Below the pieces are notes generated by a model. It searched no databases, was not told the origin of the DNA, and saw only the letters and a program-made list of their open reading frames with translations. Below are positions 1 to 6,260 of a stretch of DNA of 12,076 bases, one piece after another. Each line of letters starts with the position of its first letter. The first letter of the stretch is position 1. The stretch is from Thermoplasmata archaeon (GTDB taxonomy: Archaea; Thermoplasmatota; Thermoplasmata; Thermoplasmatales; Thermoplasmataceae), in the NCBI GenBank assembly GCA_021806355.1, contig JAJZXT010000037.1, positions 1 through 12,076 of the forward strand, read 5' to 3'. Both the position numbers and the translations under genes were made by a program.

Positions 1-2
1 CA

Positions 3-350
3 GTTCTTGAAAAATTGGCGGAACTTATAAATCTATCCGAGGAGGAGATAGTGATCTGCACACCCAGAGTGAAGGATATAAGGACAGAATTGAAGAAGAA
101 CCTCGACAACGCAATAAAAAGAGGGGTGAATGTCATATTCGTTACTCCTCCAAACAAGAGGGTTCCGCAAAACGCGAAGGTTTTCAGGAAGGAGGGCCTC
201 ATTGCAACGGATATTGTTGTGGATAGATCGAAGGCCCTAATTGCAGGAGCAGAACTCGATGCCTGCGGATTCTCCGATAACCCGGGCCTCTCGATGCACG
301 TATACCAGTTCATACAGATGATTATTGAAAGAAAGGATCAGCTTTCATAA
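3..350 (+). CDS. TrmB-family-like transcriptional regulator, C-terminal part (5' cut by window edge)
   Basis: The reading frame is open from the first base of the window, so this is the tail of a longer gene; the TTG at 15 is probably internal. The visible ~115 residues have an alternating strand/helix pattern (EEIVICTPRVKDI, then a helix, then GVNVIFVTPP) like the C-terminal phospholipase-D-like effector domain of archaeal TrmB regulators. The end (VDRSKALIAGAELDACGFSDNPGLSMHVYQF) also fits: in these proteins a sensor domain re-encodes a short 'VDR..ALIAG' strand pair and ends in a helix. The DNA-binding wHTH domain would lie upstream, outside the window. Family assignment rests on this pattern only; ligand and target genes are unknown. 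It is followed by a 161-bp spacer and endonuclease IV, which has its own promoter candidate, so co-transcription is not indicated. Confidence 0.7.
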   Translation, partial: VLEKLAELINLSEEEIVICTPRVKDIRTELKKNLDNAIKRGVNVIFVTPPNKRVPQNAKVFRKEGLIATDIVVDRSKALIAGAELDACGFSDNPGLSMHVYQFIQMIIERKDQLS

Positions 351-478
351 TTTCTTAGCGGGAATGTGCTTTCAAATGCAAGCTTTTTGGGGTATTTACC
401 TTCAAATATAAGGGTTTGTATGACTGAAAAAACTGATCTTGAATCCCGAAATAATAACAAGGAAAACTACAATACATA

Positions 479-488
479 TTTTATGTAA
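479..488 (+). promoter_or_regulatory. TATA-box candidate for nfo
   Basis: The AT-rich element TTTTATGTAA is centred about 28 nt before the ATG at 512. That is the distance expected if transcription starts at or next to the start codon (leaderless mRNA). No Shine-Dalgarno motif precedes this ATG, which agrees with a leaderless start. The rest of the 351-511 spacer holds a T5 run at 384-388 that could end the upstream regulator transcript, and nothing else recognisable. Confidence 0.35.
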
Positions 489-511
489 AAAGCAATTTTG
501 TTTAAATTAAT

Positions 512-1369
512 ATGGCTCAAAAAATTACAGATATGATCAATTTAGGCGGACATATTTCCACCGGCGGAGGAATAGAACTATCTCCAGATAGGGCTATCGG
601 TTTTTCCTTCAGGTCCTTCCAGCTGTTTTCAAAGAACCAGATGCAGTGGAAAGCCAAACCCCTTGGAAAAGAGGAGATAGAACTTTTCAAGAAATCCAGG
701 AGAAAAAATAACATCTCCCATGTAATGATACACGCATCATACCTGCTGAATAGCGCAACCAGTGATCAAGAACTGAAAGGAAAGGTCATGGAAGGACTGA
801 AACTCGAGATTGAAAGAGCGGATCTCCTTGAGGCTGATTCTGTCACATATCACCCGGGATCACGCAAAGATGCTTCCCTGGAACAGGGCATTAGGAACGT
901 TATTTCTATCCTGAATGTCGTCTTGAAGGAAGAGCAGAATGTAAAAGTCCTGATTGAAAACTCCGCCGGCCAGGGGAATAGTGTCGGGAAAACATTCCAG
1001 GAACTTTCCATGATCATAGACGGAATTGAACTTAAGGATAAGATAGGGATATGCTTTGATACCTGCCATGCATGGGCCGCAGGATACGAACTGGTGTCAA
1101 GGGAAGGCTATGCAGAAACAATGGATGATTTAAAATCCAACCTTGGGATGAAATACCTTATCGGCTTCCATATGAACGATTCAAAGAAAGGGAAAGGCTT
1201 CAATGTTGACAGGCATGAGCAGATAGGCATGGGAACCATCGGTCTGGAAGGATTCAGAAATTTTGTTTATGATGAGGAGATAAGGGGGAAGCCGATGATA
1301 TTGGAGACACCTAAGGGAGAGGAAGGATATATGGAAGATATAACCCGGTTAAATTCTATTCTGAGGTAA
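512..1369 (+). CDS. nfo: Endonuclease IV (AP endonuclease, Nfo/Apn1 family)
   Basis: This is a class II AP endonuclease. It cuts the DNA backbone 5' of abasic sites and trims blocked 3' ends in base excision repair, using three metal ions (usually zinc) in a TIM barrel. At 285 aa it matches the family length. All nine canonical metal ligands are present: H74, H114 (YHPGS), E149 (LIENSAGQG), D183 and H186 (FDTCHAWAAG), H220 (GFHMNDS), D233 and H235 (DRHEQIG), E265 (LETPKG). They are in the order of E. coli Nfo. The family signatures LIENSAG, GICFDTCH and DRHEQIGMG are intact, so activity is likely. The ATG at 512 is preceded by a TATA-like element at leaderless distance. The DUF1015 gene starts 7 nt after its stop, and the SD of that gene (GAGGT) overlaps the nfo stop, so the two are very probably one transcript. 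Confidence 0.95.
   Translation: MAQKITDMINLGGHISTGGGIELSPDRAIGFSFRSFQLFSKNQMQWKAKPLGKEEIELFKKSRRKNNISHVMIHASYLLNSATSDQELKGKVMEGLKLEIERADLLEADSVTYHPGSRKDASLEQGIRNVISILNVVLKEEQNVKVLIENSAGQGNSVGKTFQELSMIIDGIELKDKIGICFDTCHAWAAGYELVSREGYAETMDDLKSNLGMKYLIGFHMNDSKKGKGFNVDRHEQIGMGTIGLEGFRNFVYDEEIRGKPMILETPKGEEGYMEDITRLNSILR
1363..1367 (+). promoter_or_regulatory. Shine-Dalgarno deciding the TTG start of the DUF1015 gene
   Basis: GAGGT sits 9 nt before the TTG at 1377 and matches the archaeal 16S rRNA 3' tail. No ATG or GTG in frame gives the expected N-terminus, so this site supports the TTG. It overlaps the last codons and stop of nfo. Confidence 0.6.
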
Positions 1370-1376
1370 TTGTAAA

Positions 1377-2576
1377 TTGATAGTCAAGCCTTTTAAACCT
1401 CTTTTATACAATAAAAACCTTCAAAATGTCGTTTCTCCACCATTTGATACGATATCAGAAGACCAGGAGAAAACATTTCTCAGTATTCCATACAACGTAT
1501 CCCAGCTGAGCAGGTTGAAATGGGACCACCAGAATTCCGTTGAACTCCTTAAGAAATGGATTTCAGAAAGTGTCCTTATCAAGGTTGATACCCCAATAAT
1601 GATTGTGGTATCACAGTATTTTAAGCACAATTCGGAGATGTTCCAAAGGCTGGGTGTTATTTGCCTTACAGACATTACTTCAGAAGATGGGGTAATAAAA
1701 CCCCACGAGAACACCATTGATATATATGTAAAGCAGAGAAAACAACTTATGGATTCTTTAAAAACCCAATTGGAACCTGTATTTTTGATCTCCTTTGAAA
1801 ATCAACTGGAAAAGACATTAAACCGCATTATTTCGGGAAAATTGCCTGATAAGATCATTGAAGAAACTACCGGCGTAAAAAATTATGTTTACATTGTACA
1901 GGAAGAAGCAGATATATCCAGAATCAAGGAAATATTGCGAGGAAAGGATTCCGTGATTGCCGATGGCCACCACAGAATCAAGGCGTCAAAAGAACTTTAC
2001 CATGAGGCTAAAACTAAAGAAGAAAAGGAATTTTGGAGATATTCCCTCGTTTACATCACTTCAGTTTATGAAAGAGCCATCAAGATAGGAGGGATCCACA
2101 GGCTCGTCACTGACAACAAACACACAACTGCGGCCATATTCCAGAATCTCTCGGATGTCTTCAAGGTAGACAAGGTAAACAATTACCATTCGAATGGAAA
2201 CATTGTAATATATGACGGGAAATTCAATGCCCTCATACCAAACCGGCAATCTCTCAGGAATATCTTCCTGGAAGGAGATCTTCAGGGATTATCTGCTCCA
2301 TTTGTCGTGGATTATTTCATTTTCAAGAGAACCCTTAACCTGAATAAGGAGGAAAAAGAATCCATGGTAAAATACACAAATGACGTTGCTTCTGCCATAA
2401 ATTCAGTTGACAAGGGAGAAGCCTCTTACGCCATCCTTATGCCAGGGTGGGACAAAGAGGAATTCATGAACGAGGTTATAGCAAACGAGATAATGCCACC
2501 CAAGTCAACATATTTTTACCCTAAGATTCCTTCAGGTATTGCCATAGAGTCTCTTATCGATATCCCGCCACTGTAG
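1377..2576 (+). CDS. DUF1015 family protein (function unknown)
   Basis: Length is 399 aa, normal for DUF1015 (PF06245). Recognisable parts are the N-terminal KPFKPLLYN...VVSPPFDTIS (residues 4-27), a central IKPHENT (107-113) and the most conserved motif VIADGHHRIKAS (193-204). The biochemical role is not established. The DGHHR motif resembles those in ParB/sulfiredoxin-fold nucleotide-binding proteins, some of which are free-serine kinases; that link is a suggestion, not a call. The start is TTG, chosen because GAGGT (1363-1367) lies 9 nt upstream and because the protein then begins exactly at the conserved IVKPF strand. The gene follows nfo by 7 nt and its SD overlaps the nfo stop codon, so translation may be coupled. 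Its last three codons (Pro-Pro-Leu) and the TAG stop lie inside the tRNA-Thr gene. Confidence 0.88.
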   Translation: MIVKPFKPLLYNKNLQNVVSPPFDTISEDQEKTFLSIPYNVSQLSRLKWDHQNSVELLKKWISESVLIKVDTPIMIVVSQYFKHNSEMFQRLGVICLTDITSEDGVIKPHENTIDIYVKQRKQLMDSLKTQLEPVFLISFENQLEKTLNRIISGKLPDKIIEETTGVKNYVYIVQEEADISRIKEILRGKDSVIADGHHRIKASKELYHEAKTKEEKEFWRYSLVYITSVYERAIKIGGIHRLVTDNKHTTAAIFQNLSDVFKVDKVNNYHSNGNIVIYDGKFNALIPNRQSLRNIFLEGDLQGLSAPFVVDYFIFKRTLNLNKEEKESMVKYTNDVASAINSVDKGEASYAILMPGWDKEEFMNEVIANEIMPPKSTYFYPKIPSGIAIESLIDIPPL

Positions 2577-2639
2577 CTTAGCTGGTTGAGCAGCTGATTC
2601 GTAATCAGCAGGTCGGGGGTTCAAATCCCCCCGGTGGCT
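2567..2639 (+). tRNA. tRNA-Thr (anticodon CGT)
   Basis: A complete 73-nt cloverleaf. The acceptor stem GCCACTG/CGGTGGC (2567-2573 with 2632-2638) has seven pairs, one of them U-G. The D stem is GCTT/GAGC (2576-2579, 2588-2591) with GG in the loop. The anticodon stem is GCTGA/TCAGC (2593-2597, 2605-2609), with loop TTCGTAA and anticodon CGT at 2600-2602. The variable loop is AGGTC and the T arm is GGGGG-TTCAAAT-CCCCC (2615-2631). CGT reads ACG, threonine. The discriminator base is T (2639), as in other archaeal tRNA-Thr. CCA is not encoded and must be added after transcription. There is no intron. The 5' end overlaps the DUF1015 coding end by 10 nt on the same strand. Its 3' half is repeated at 3830-3874, which marks it as a probable integration site. 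Confidence 0.96.
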
Positions 2640-3024
2640 TATCTTATGAAATTTTTAGTTTCTGCCTTATTGCGAACCCTTTATTTTTAACCATTAGTGA
2701 AGTTTAATTTCTGTAAGTTAACGGATGCAATACCATTTTTCCCTTCGCTATTCTAAAGTTAAATTCATTGTGTCACCACTGTGATTAATCCTCACCTAAT
2801 CTTACATAATCATATCTAATGCGCATTGAACAATTTTTAATCCTGTTACGAATTCATACAGAAGTGAGTCTTCTGGTAAGTCTGTTTGTGTACACTACCT
2901 ATTGTGTGATTCCATCACTCAGTCTGAATTTCGACGTTTTTGATGAGTTCGGCAGGTCAGCCAAAGGACCAAATGAATAATGTGGATCACCAACGATGCT
3001 CAAGTCATGAGGTTGAGAAAAGAT
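2640..3024. other. Gene-free, AT-rich interior of the tRNA-bounded patch
   Basis: I see no convincing gene in this ~385-bp stretch between tRNA-Thr and the vapBC promoter. Short open frames occur on both strands, but none has a start, ribosome site and length that would support it. The most coding-like piece is a minus-strand frame that ends at a TAG at 2899-2901, listed separately. The first four bases after the tRNA are shared with the end of the tRNA-like repeat at 3870-3874. No integrase or replication gene is visible, so if this was a mobile element its own genes are lost. Confidence 0.5.
2652..2688 (+). terminator. T-rich terminator candidate after tRNA-Thr
   Basis: Two T5 runs (2652-2656 and near 2683) lie 13 to 45 nt past the tRNA end. 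Archaeal RNA polymerase terminates at such oligo-T stretches, so they may end the nfo-DUF1015-tRNA transcript. No hairpin is needed or seen. Confidence 0.35.
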
Positions 3025-3040
3025 TAATCTATATAATTAC
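2899..3040 (-). pseudogene. Possible gene remnant (C-terminal fragment, unidentified)
   Basis: On the minus strand a stop-free run of about 45 codons ends in TAG at 2899-2901. It reads HDLSIVGDPHYSFGPLADL, followed by PNSSKTSKFRLSDGITQ. It has no ATG/GTG/TTG start with a ribosome site and is cut off upstream by a stop exactly where the vapBC promoter and palindrome begin. It could be the tail of a gene whose front was replaced, or a chance frame; a run this long is not rare in random sequence. No family recognised. Confidence 0.2.
3028..3036 (+). promoter_or_regulatory. TATA box of vapBC
   Basis: The sequence TCTATATAA lies about 24 nt (centre to A of ATG) before the vapB start at 3056, the spacing of a leaderless archaeal promoter. 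The palindromic operator starts right at its downstream edge, so a repressor bound there would block transcription initiation. Confidence 0.6.
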
Positions 3041-3057
3041 AATTACGTAATTGTAAT
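3036..3057. promoter_or_regulatory. 22-bp perfect palindrome, probable VapB operator
   Basis: The half-site ATTACAATTAC (3036-3046) is followed directly by its exact reverse complement (3047-3057), with no spacer. The palindrome begins at the TATA box, covers the expected transcription start and ends inside the vapB ATG. RHH antitoxins bind such palindromes as dimers of dimers and repress their own operon, more strongly with the toxin bound. Position and symmetry make this the likely autoregulatory site; binding is inferred. Confidence 0.7.
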
Positions 3058-3319
3058 GGCAAAGGAAACAATACAAATCAGGATTGATGAAGGCACCTCA
3101 AGGTTCGTTGACCATATGCTCCGGGCCGGTCTTTTCAAAACAAAGAGTGATGCAATAAGATACCTCTTATCGAAAGGTATGTCTGCTTCAACGAAATTTC
3201 CAGAGATCTCCGAAAAGGTTGATAAACTCAAGTCACTTGAGAAATCCACTGGAAAATCTCCCATAGAATTGAGAGGTAGTCTTAAAGAACTATTTAGAAG
3301 CAGGGATAGATTCAGTTGA
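3056..3319 (+). CDS. vapB: VapB-type antitoxin (ribbon-helix-helix)
   Basis: An 87-aa protein that starts with a typical RHH fold: strand KETIQIRIDEG (residues 3-13), first helix around TSRFVDHMLRAGLF (14-27), then KTKSDAIRYLLSKGM (28-42) as turn plus second helix. The C-terminal half (45-87) is charged and probably disordered alone; in this family it wraps the toxin and blocks its active site. It binds DNA to repress its own operon and neutralises the VapC encoded directly downstream. The stop codon overlaps the vapC start (TTGA), a coupling that helps keep antitoxin in excess. The ATG at 3056 is supported by a TATA box at leaderless distance. The pair sits inside a tRNA-bounded patch, which points to acquisition by horizontal transfer. 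Exact subfamily is not resolved. Confidence 0.85.
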   Translation: MAKETIQIRIDEGTSRFVDHMLRAGLFKTKSDAIRYLLSKGMSASTKFPEISEKVDKLKSLEKSTGKSPIELRGSLKELFRSRDRFS

Positions 3320-3807
3320 AATACATCGATACCAGTGTAGTGGTCTCTGCACTTGATCCTGCTGATCCCTCTATGGAGAACTCCATTGAAATCTTCAGGA
3401 AACCTGAGAAGATTATTTCAGAATTAGCGGTCATCGAACTGACCTCTGCCCTCTTAAGAAATAGGAATTTTACAGCCTTAATGGATGAACTTTCAGGTGG
3501 CAGGGATTCAAGTTCATACGCAGCGATTACCTACATTCTTGAAAGATTTGATCTGGTGTACTTTCCCATACCCCAGAATCCAGTTGAAACCCCGATCGGG
3601 AAATACAACAACATCATGGCGTTAGCGATTGAACTATCATATAAAGTGCCAATGCTGACTCTTGATTTGCTGCACCTCTCCTATGCCTACACGATATCAA
3701 AGCTCACAAGTTCAAAGATAGAGTTCATTACCAGGGATAGAGAATTTGAAGTTTACAATAAAGAAATACACGACGCAACTGGGATCAAAATAATATACCT
3801 TGCATAA
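3316..3807 (+). CDS. vapC: VapC toxin (PIN-domain ribonuclease)
   Basis: A 163-aa PIN-domain protein, somewhat longer than the common ~130-140 aa. The acidic catalytic residues are in place: D5 (KYIDTSVVV), E41 (ELAVIELTSAL), D117 (LTLDLLHLSYAY) and D141 (FITRDREF). They would hold Mg2+ or Mn2+ for RNA cleavage. Known VapC toxins cut tRNAs or the rRNA sarcin-ricin loop and stop translation; the target here cannot be read from sequence. The start is TTG, overlapping the vapB stop by 4 nt. A purine-rich stretch (CAGGGA, 3301-3306) lies 9 nt upstream and could serve as a weak ribosome site, so translation is probably coupled to vapB. All catalytic positions are intact, so the toxin is likely functional. 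It is followed 22 nt later by the partial tRNA copy. Confidence 0.87.
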   Translation: MKYIDTSVVVSALDPADPSMENSIEIFRKPEKIISELAVIELTSALLRNRNFTALMDELSGGRDSSSYAAITYILERFDLVYFPIPQNPVETPIGKYNNIMALAIELSYKVPMLTLDLLHLSYAYTISKLTSSKIEFITRDREFEVYNKEIHDATGIKIIYLA

Positions 3808-3829
3808 TCTGTGAGTTTGCTGTCATGTT

Positions 3830-3874
3830 TTCTTAATCAGCACGTCGATGGTTCAAATCCCCCGACGGCTTATC
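3830..3874 (+). repeat. Degenerate copy of the tRNA-Thr 3' half (probable att site)
   Basis: This stretch aligns with 2598-2643, from the anticodon loop of tRNA-Thr to 4 bases past its end. By hand it matches 39 of 46 positions with one single-base gap. The blocks AATCAGCA, GGTTCAAATCCCCC and GGCTTATC are identical. It cannot be a tRNA: there is no 5' half, the T stem is broken (GATGG against CCCCC) and one acceptor base is missing. A tRNA 3'-half direct repeat is what site-specific integration into a tRNA gene leaves behind, with the intact tRNA at one end and the fragment at the other. The differences show that it is old or came from a different tRNA-Thr allele. Confidence 0.8.
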
Positions 3875-4066
3875 GTTTTGGATTAACCTGCATAAGGATC
3901 ATATAATTCTCAGATTTTATGAAAATCAAGAAGAAGGGCTTAACGGAAATTATGTACTTATTCCACCTTTATATCAAAGCATAATCTCTTTCATATGTGC
4001 CCTTCCCTGCAGTAGCTCTCTATTGCCTCCGCTTCCATCCCAACTGGAGCAGATCACTCGCAATTC

Positions 4067-4074
4067 TATATATA
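4067..4074 (+). promoter_or_regulatory. TATA box deciding the start of the GDPD gene
   Basis: TATATATA is centred about 25 nt before the ATG at 4095 but only 9-10 nt before the ATG at 4080. Since archaeal transcription starts about 25 nt after the TATA centre, the upstream ATG would not be on the mRNA, and the start at 4095 is preferred. The spacer 3875-4066 before it shows no gene. Confidence 0.55.
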
Positions 4075-4094
4075 ATTAGATGAATTGTGCATTC

Positions 4095-4811
4095 ATGACT
4101 TACTCCTATAGAGGTAGAGAAATTTTGGTTGTAGCTCACAGGGGCGGTGGAAATCTTTTCATAGAAAACACCCTCTCCGCATTTCAGGGAGTTGAGAAAC
4201 TCGGAGTTGATGCGGTGGAATGTGATGTTCAAGCAACGAAAGACGGAAACCTCGCAGTCATGCATGATCCGGATTTGAAGAGAATGGCGGGAATCGAACG
4301 AAACGTGAAGGATCTATCTGTAGAAGAGTTAAGAGGCATTCAGCTGAAAGGGGGAGAAAGAATCCCATTCCTGGAGGAGGTAATGGATGCAATACGCATT
4401 CCTGTAATCATAGAACTGAAATCCATGGAGACAATAAATCCGCTGATAAATCTATACGACAGGAGGCCAGATCTCCTGAATAGAAGCATAATAATATCGT
4501 TCTATCACGATGCCCTGTTCATGTTCAAGCAGAAATATCCGGATGTAACCTGTGGTGCCCTCATTGCGGGATTTCCCATGGATCCCGTATCCATGGTGAG
4601 ACAATGCGGTTGTGACACAATCGCCATGTATTATGAAGGTTTGTCCGGTTCCTATGTTGACCGATGCCACGAGGGTGGGTTAAAGGTGAGTGTCTGGACT
4701 CCAAATGACGAAGCTGGAATCAGCGATTCATTGGATGCAGGCGTCGATGCCATAGTTTCTGATCGTCCTGATATGGTAATAAATTTGATAAATTCTAAAG
4801 GAAAAATTTAG
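4095..4811 (+). CDS. Glycerophosphodiester phosphodiesterase (GDPD/UgpQ family)
   Basis: The enzyme hydrolyses glycerophosphodiesters (deacylated phospholipid headgroups) to glycerol phosphate and an alcohol, with a metal-dependent TIM barrel. Counting from the ATG at 4095 (238 aa), the motifs are AHRGGG (14-19, catalytic H15), ENT (24-26), ECDVQATKDG (42-51, metal ligands E42 and D44), MHDPDL (56-61, catalytic H57), IIELKS (105-110, E107), and the C-terminal VSVWTPNDE and DAIVSDRPD typical of the family. No signal peptide or membrane segment is seen, so it should act in the cytoplasm. A longer frame begins at 4080, adding five residues, but the TATA box argues against it. It ends tail to tail with the MFS gene, with stop codons overlapping by 4 bp. 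Archaeal lipids are ethers on glycerol-1-phosphate, so the substrate may come from imported debris of other cells or from sugar-linked headgroups; this is inference. Confidence 0.9.
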   Translation: MTYSYRGREILVVAHRGGGNLFIENTLSAFQGVEKLGVDAVECDVQATKDGNLAVMHDPDLKRMAGIERNVKDLSVEELRGIQLKGGERIPFLEEVMDAIRIPVIIELKSMETINPLINLYDRRPDLLNRSIIISFYHDALFMFKQKYPDVTCGALIAGFPMDPVSMVRQCGCDTIAMYYEGLSGSYVDRCHEGGLKVSVWTPNDEAGISDSLDAGVDAIVSDRPDMVINLINSKGKI

Positions 4812-6118
4812 GGTTTGTTTAATTCTTCCAACGACTTCCCTGCTGTTTCCTTTCCGAGGAATATGGTCACTACAAGACCCATTGCGGAAATGGCTACGAG
4901 AAAGATCATCCCGATGCTATTTCCATAAGCACCAGCTATGAAGGCAAAGGCAAATATGCCAAACAGTGCACCTACCCTGCTGATAGTTGTTCCAAAACCC
5001 TGGGCAGTGGATCTGATCTCCGTGGGATACAGTTCCTGTGGAAATATAGAATTAGTTATTCCAGGCCCCAATTCCTGGCTGATTTCAAAAACAACGAATA
5101 ACAGCACAATAAAGATTATCACAGGATAAAATTCGAAAAGAAGTGCAGCAATGAGGAGTGTGACAACCATGCCTGCGAAACCAATCATGGTAAGATTCTT
5201 CCTTCCAGCCGTGTCTATAAGCAAGATTGCAATTATTGCCCCAATTATTGCAAGGGCCGCGACAATTGTGGCATAACCGGATGCTGCATCGGAAGATATG
5301 CCAAGGCTTTGAAGTATAGAAGGGCCGTACAGGGCAATTACATATGTAACTGCAGCGAGAGAGAACCAGAAAACTGATATGAAAACAGTAGCGGCTATGT
5401 ATTTTTTCCTGAATAGGTCTCCTATCCTCGTTTTGCTATATGTTGCAGGAGCCTGGACATATGCATTGCTATCTATTTCCCTCATAGAAGCGTTTGCCTT
5501 TTCGTTTTCGCCATGAGAAAGAAGCCATCTTGGGGATTCGGGGATGTCACGTCTGAGCAATAAAACTATTACGGCCGGTATGACTCCAATCAGGAACATG
5601 TAACGCCATGACACGTTTCCAAGCGGTATAAGTACTGTACCTATTCCATATGCCACGAAAGCCCCTATAAACCAGGCAGCGCCCGAAAAACTGAGCAACT
5701 TTCCCCTGTGCTTCATTGGCGAGAATTCTGCAATAATTGTAGGTGATATAGCATAATCAGCGCCTATCGCAACCCCAAGAAGAAGCCTGAAAAGAAGAAG
5801 TTGAAGATAATCCGTCGCTACAGCCGACAGCACAGCAAACAGTATGAAAAATGCCATATCCCACATATATACATATTTCCTCCCTTTGATATCGGTAAGG
5901 TATCCTATCAATACTCCACCAAATATCATCCCCAGGATTGTAGAACCAAGGAGAAAGGTAACTTCGCCCGTTGTAAGAGAAAATTGCGGTCGAAGGATGA
6001 GGATTGCTACTGATATTATGGCTATATCATATCCATCAAGAAAACTGCCGGCAGAGGAGAGGGCAGTGATCCTGAGATGTATCTTTTTAAGCTTGCTTTC
6101 GTCTATAGCATTAAACAC
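4808..6118 (-). CDS. MFS transporter, sugar-porter/AAHS-like
   Basis: A 436-aa protein with about 12 hydrophobic segments. Family marks are FLDGYDIAIIS in TM1 (27-36), loop motif GYLTDIKGRK (72-81), RLLLGVAIGADY (111-122), AEFSPMKHRGKL (130-141), PESPRWLLSHG (193-203) at the start of the central loop, the second-half loop IDTAGRKN (301-308), ELYPTEIRSTAQG (362-374) and a final GKETAGKSLEEL. These fit the sugar-porter-like branch that also holds aromatic-acid and phosphate symporters. It should sit in the cytoplasmic membrane and work with the proton gradient; the substrate cannot be told. The ATG at 6118 is supported by TATAAAATA (6138-6146, minus) about 24 nt upstream, so the mRNA is probably leaderless. 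Its 3' end overlaps the GDPD gene by 4 bp, so the two transcripts converge and may interfere. Confidence 0.9.
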   Translation of the reverse strand: MFNAIDESKLKKIHLRITALSSAGSFLDGYDIAIISVAILILRPQFSLTTGEVTFLLGSTILGMIFGGVLIGYLTDIKGRKYVYMWDMAFFILFAVLSAVATDYLQLLLFRLLLGVAIGADYAISPTIIAEFSPMKHRGKLLSFSGAAWFIGAFVAYGIGTVLIPLGNVSWRYMFLIGVIPAVIVLLLRRDIPESPRWLLSHGENEKANASMREIDSNAYVQAPATYSKTRIGDLFRKKYIAATVFISVFWFSLAAVTYVIALYGPSILQSLGISSDAASGYATIVAALAIIGAIIAILLIDTAGRKNLTMIGFAGMVVTLLIAALLFEFYPVIIFIVLLFVVFEISQELGPGITNSIFPQELYPTEIRSTAQGFGTTISRVGALFGIFAFAFIAGAYGNSIGMIFLVAISAMGLVVTIFLGKETAGKSLEELNKP

Positions 6119-6137
6119 ACATCCTTATCACGAGGAG

Positions 6138-6146
6138 TATTTTATA
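6138..6146 (-). promoter_or_regulatory. TATA box of the MFS transporter gene
   Basis: TATAAAATA on the minus strand is centred about 24 nt before the ATG at 6118, as expected for a leaderless transcript. It shows that the transporter has its own promoter although the esterase gene lies upstream on the same strand. Further AT-rich boxes at 6152-6160 and 6172-6177 are less well placed. Confidence 0.5.
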
Positions 6147-6260
6147 TTATCCATATATATCATTAGTAAACTATATAGTAGGATTCAAACGTTCAGGGCT
6201 TCAAGAGGCTACAAAAATGATGGATTATATTCTCTTTCCCTCACTATAATCATATAATCA

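Larger units (their letters stand above)
2598..3874. mobile_element. Remnant of an element integrated at tRNA-Thr, carrying vapBC
   Basis: The 1.28-kb interval is bounded by the tRNA-Thr 3' half and its degenerate direct repeat in the same orientation. Its only intact genes are vapB and vapC. No integrase, replication or structural gene remains. This is best read as a decayed integrative plasmid or virus, reduced to the addiction module that makes its own loss costly. Alternatively, a deletion or recombination between two tRNA-Thr genes trapped the operon. The direct repeat is seen; the mobile origin is inferred. Confidence 0.5.

Noticed and set aside
2640..3055. An integrase or split-integrase fragment next to the tRNA
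   Set aside because: No tyrosine recombinase motif could be read in any frame; only short open frames occur. A remnant too decayed to see by eye cannot be ruled out.
3830..3874. A second functional tRNA gene
   Set aside because: Only a 3' half is present, the T stem does not pair and one acceptor base is missing. No matching 5' half was found upstream or within vapC.
4080..4094. Upstream ATG at 4080 as the start of the GDPD gene
   Set aside because: It lies only about 10 nt past the strong TATATATA box, too close to be transcribed from that promoter. The five extra residues add no conserved sequence. It stays possible if another promoter is used.
5844..6257. A 137-codon open frame on the plus strand over the start of the MFS gene
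   Set aside because: Two thirds of it is antisense to the transporter's conserved N-terminal helices, and the rest runs across the transporter promoter. No homology pattern.
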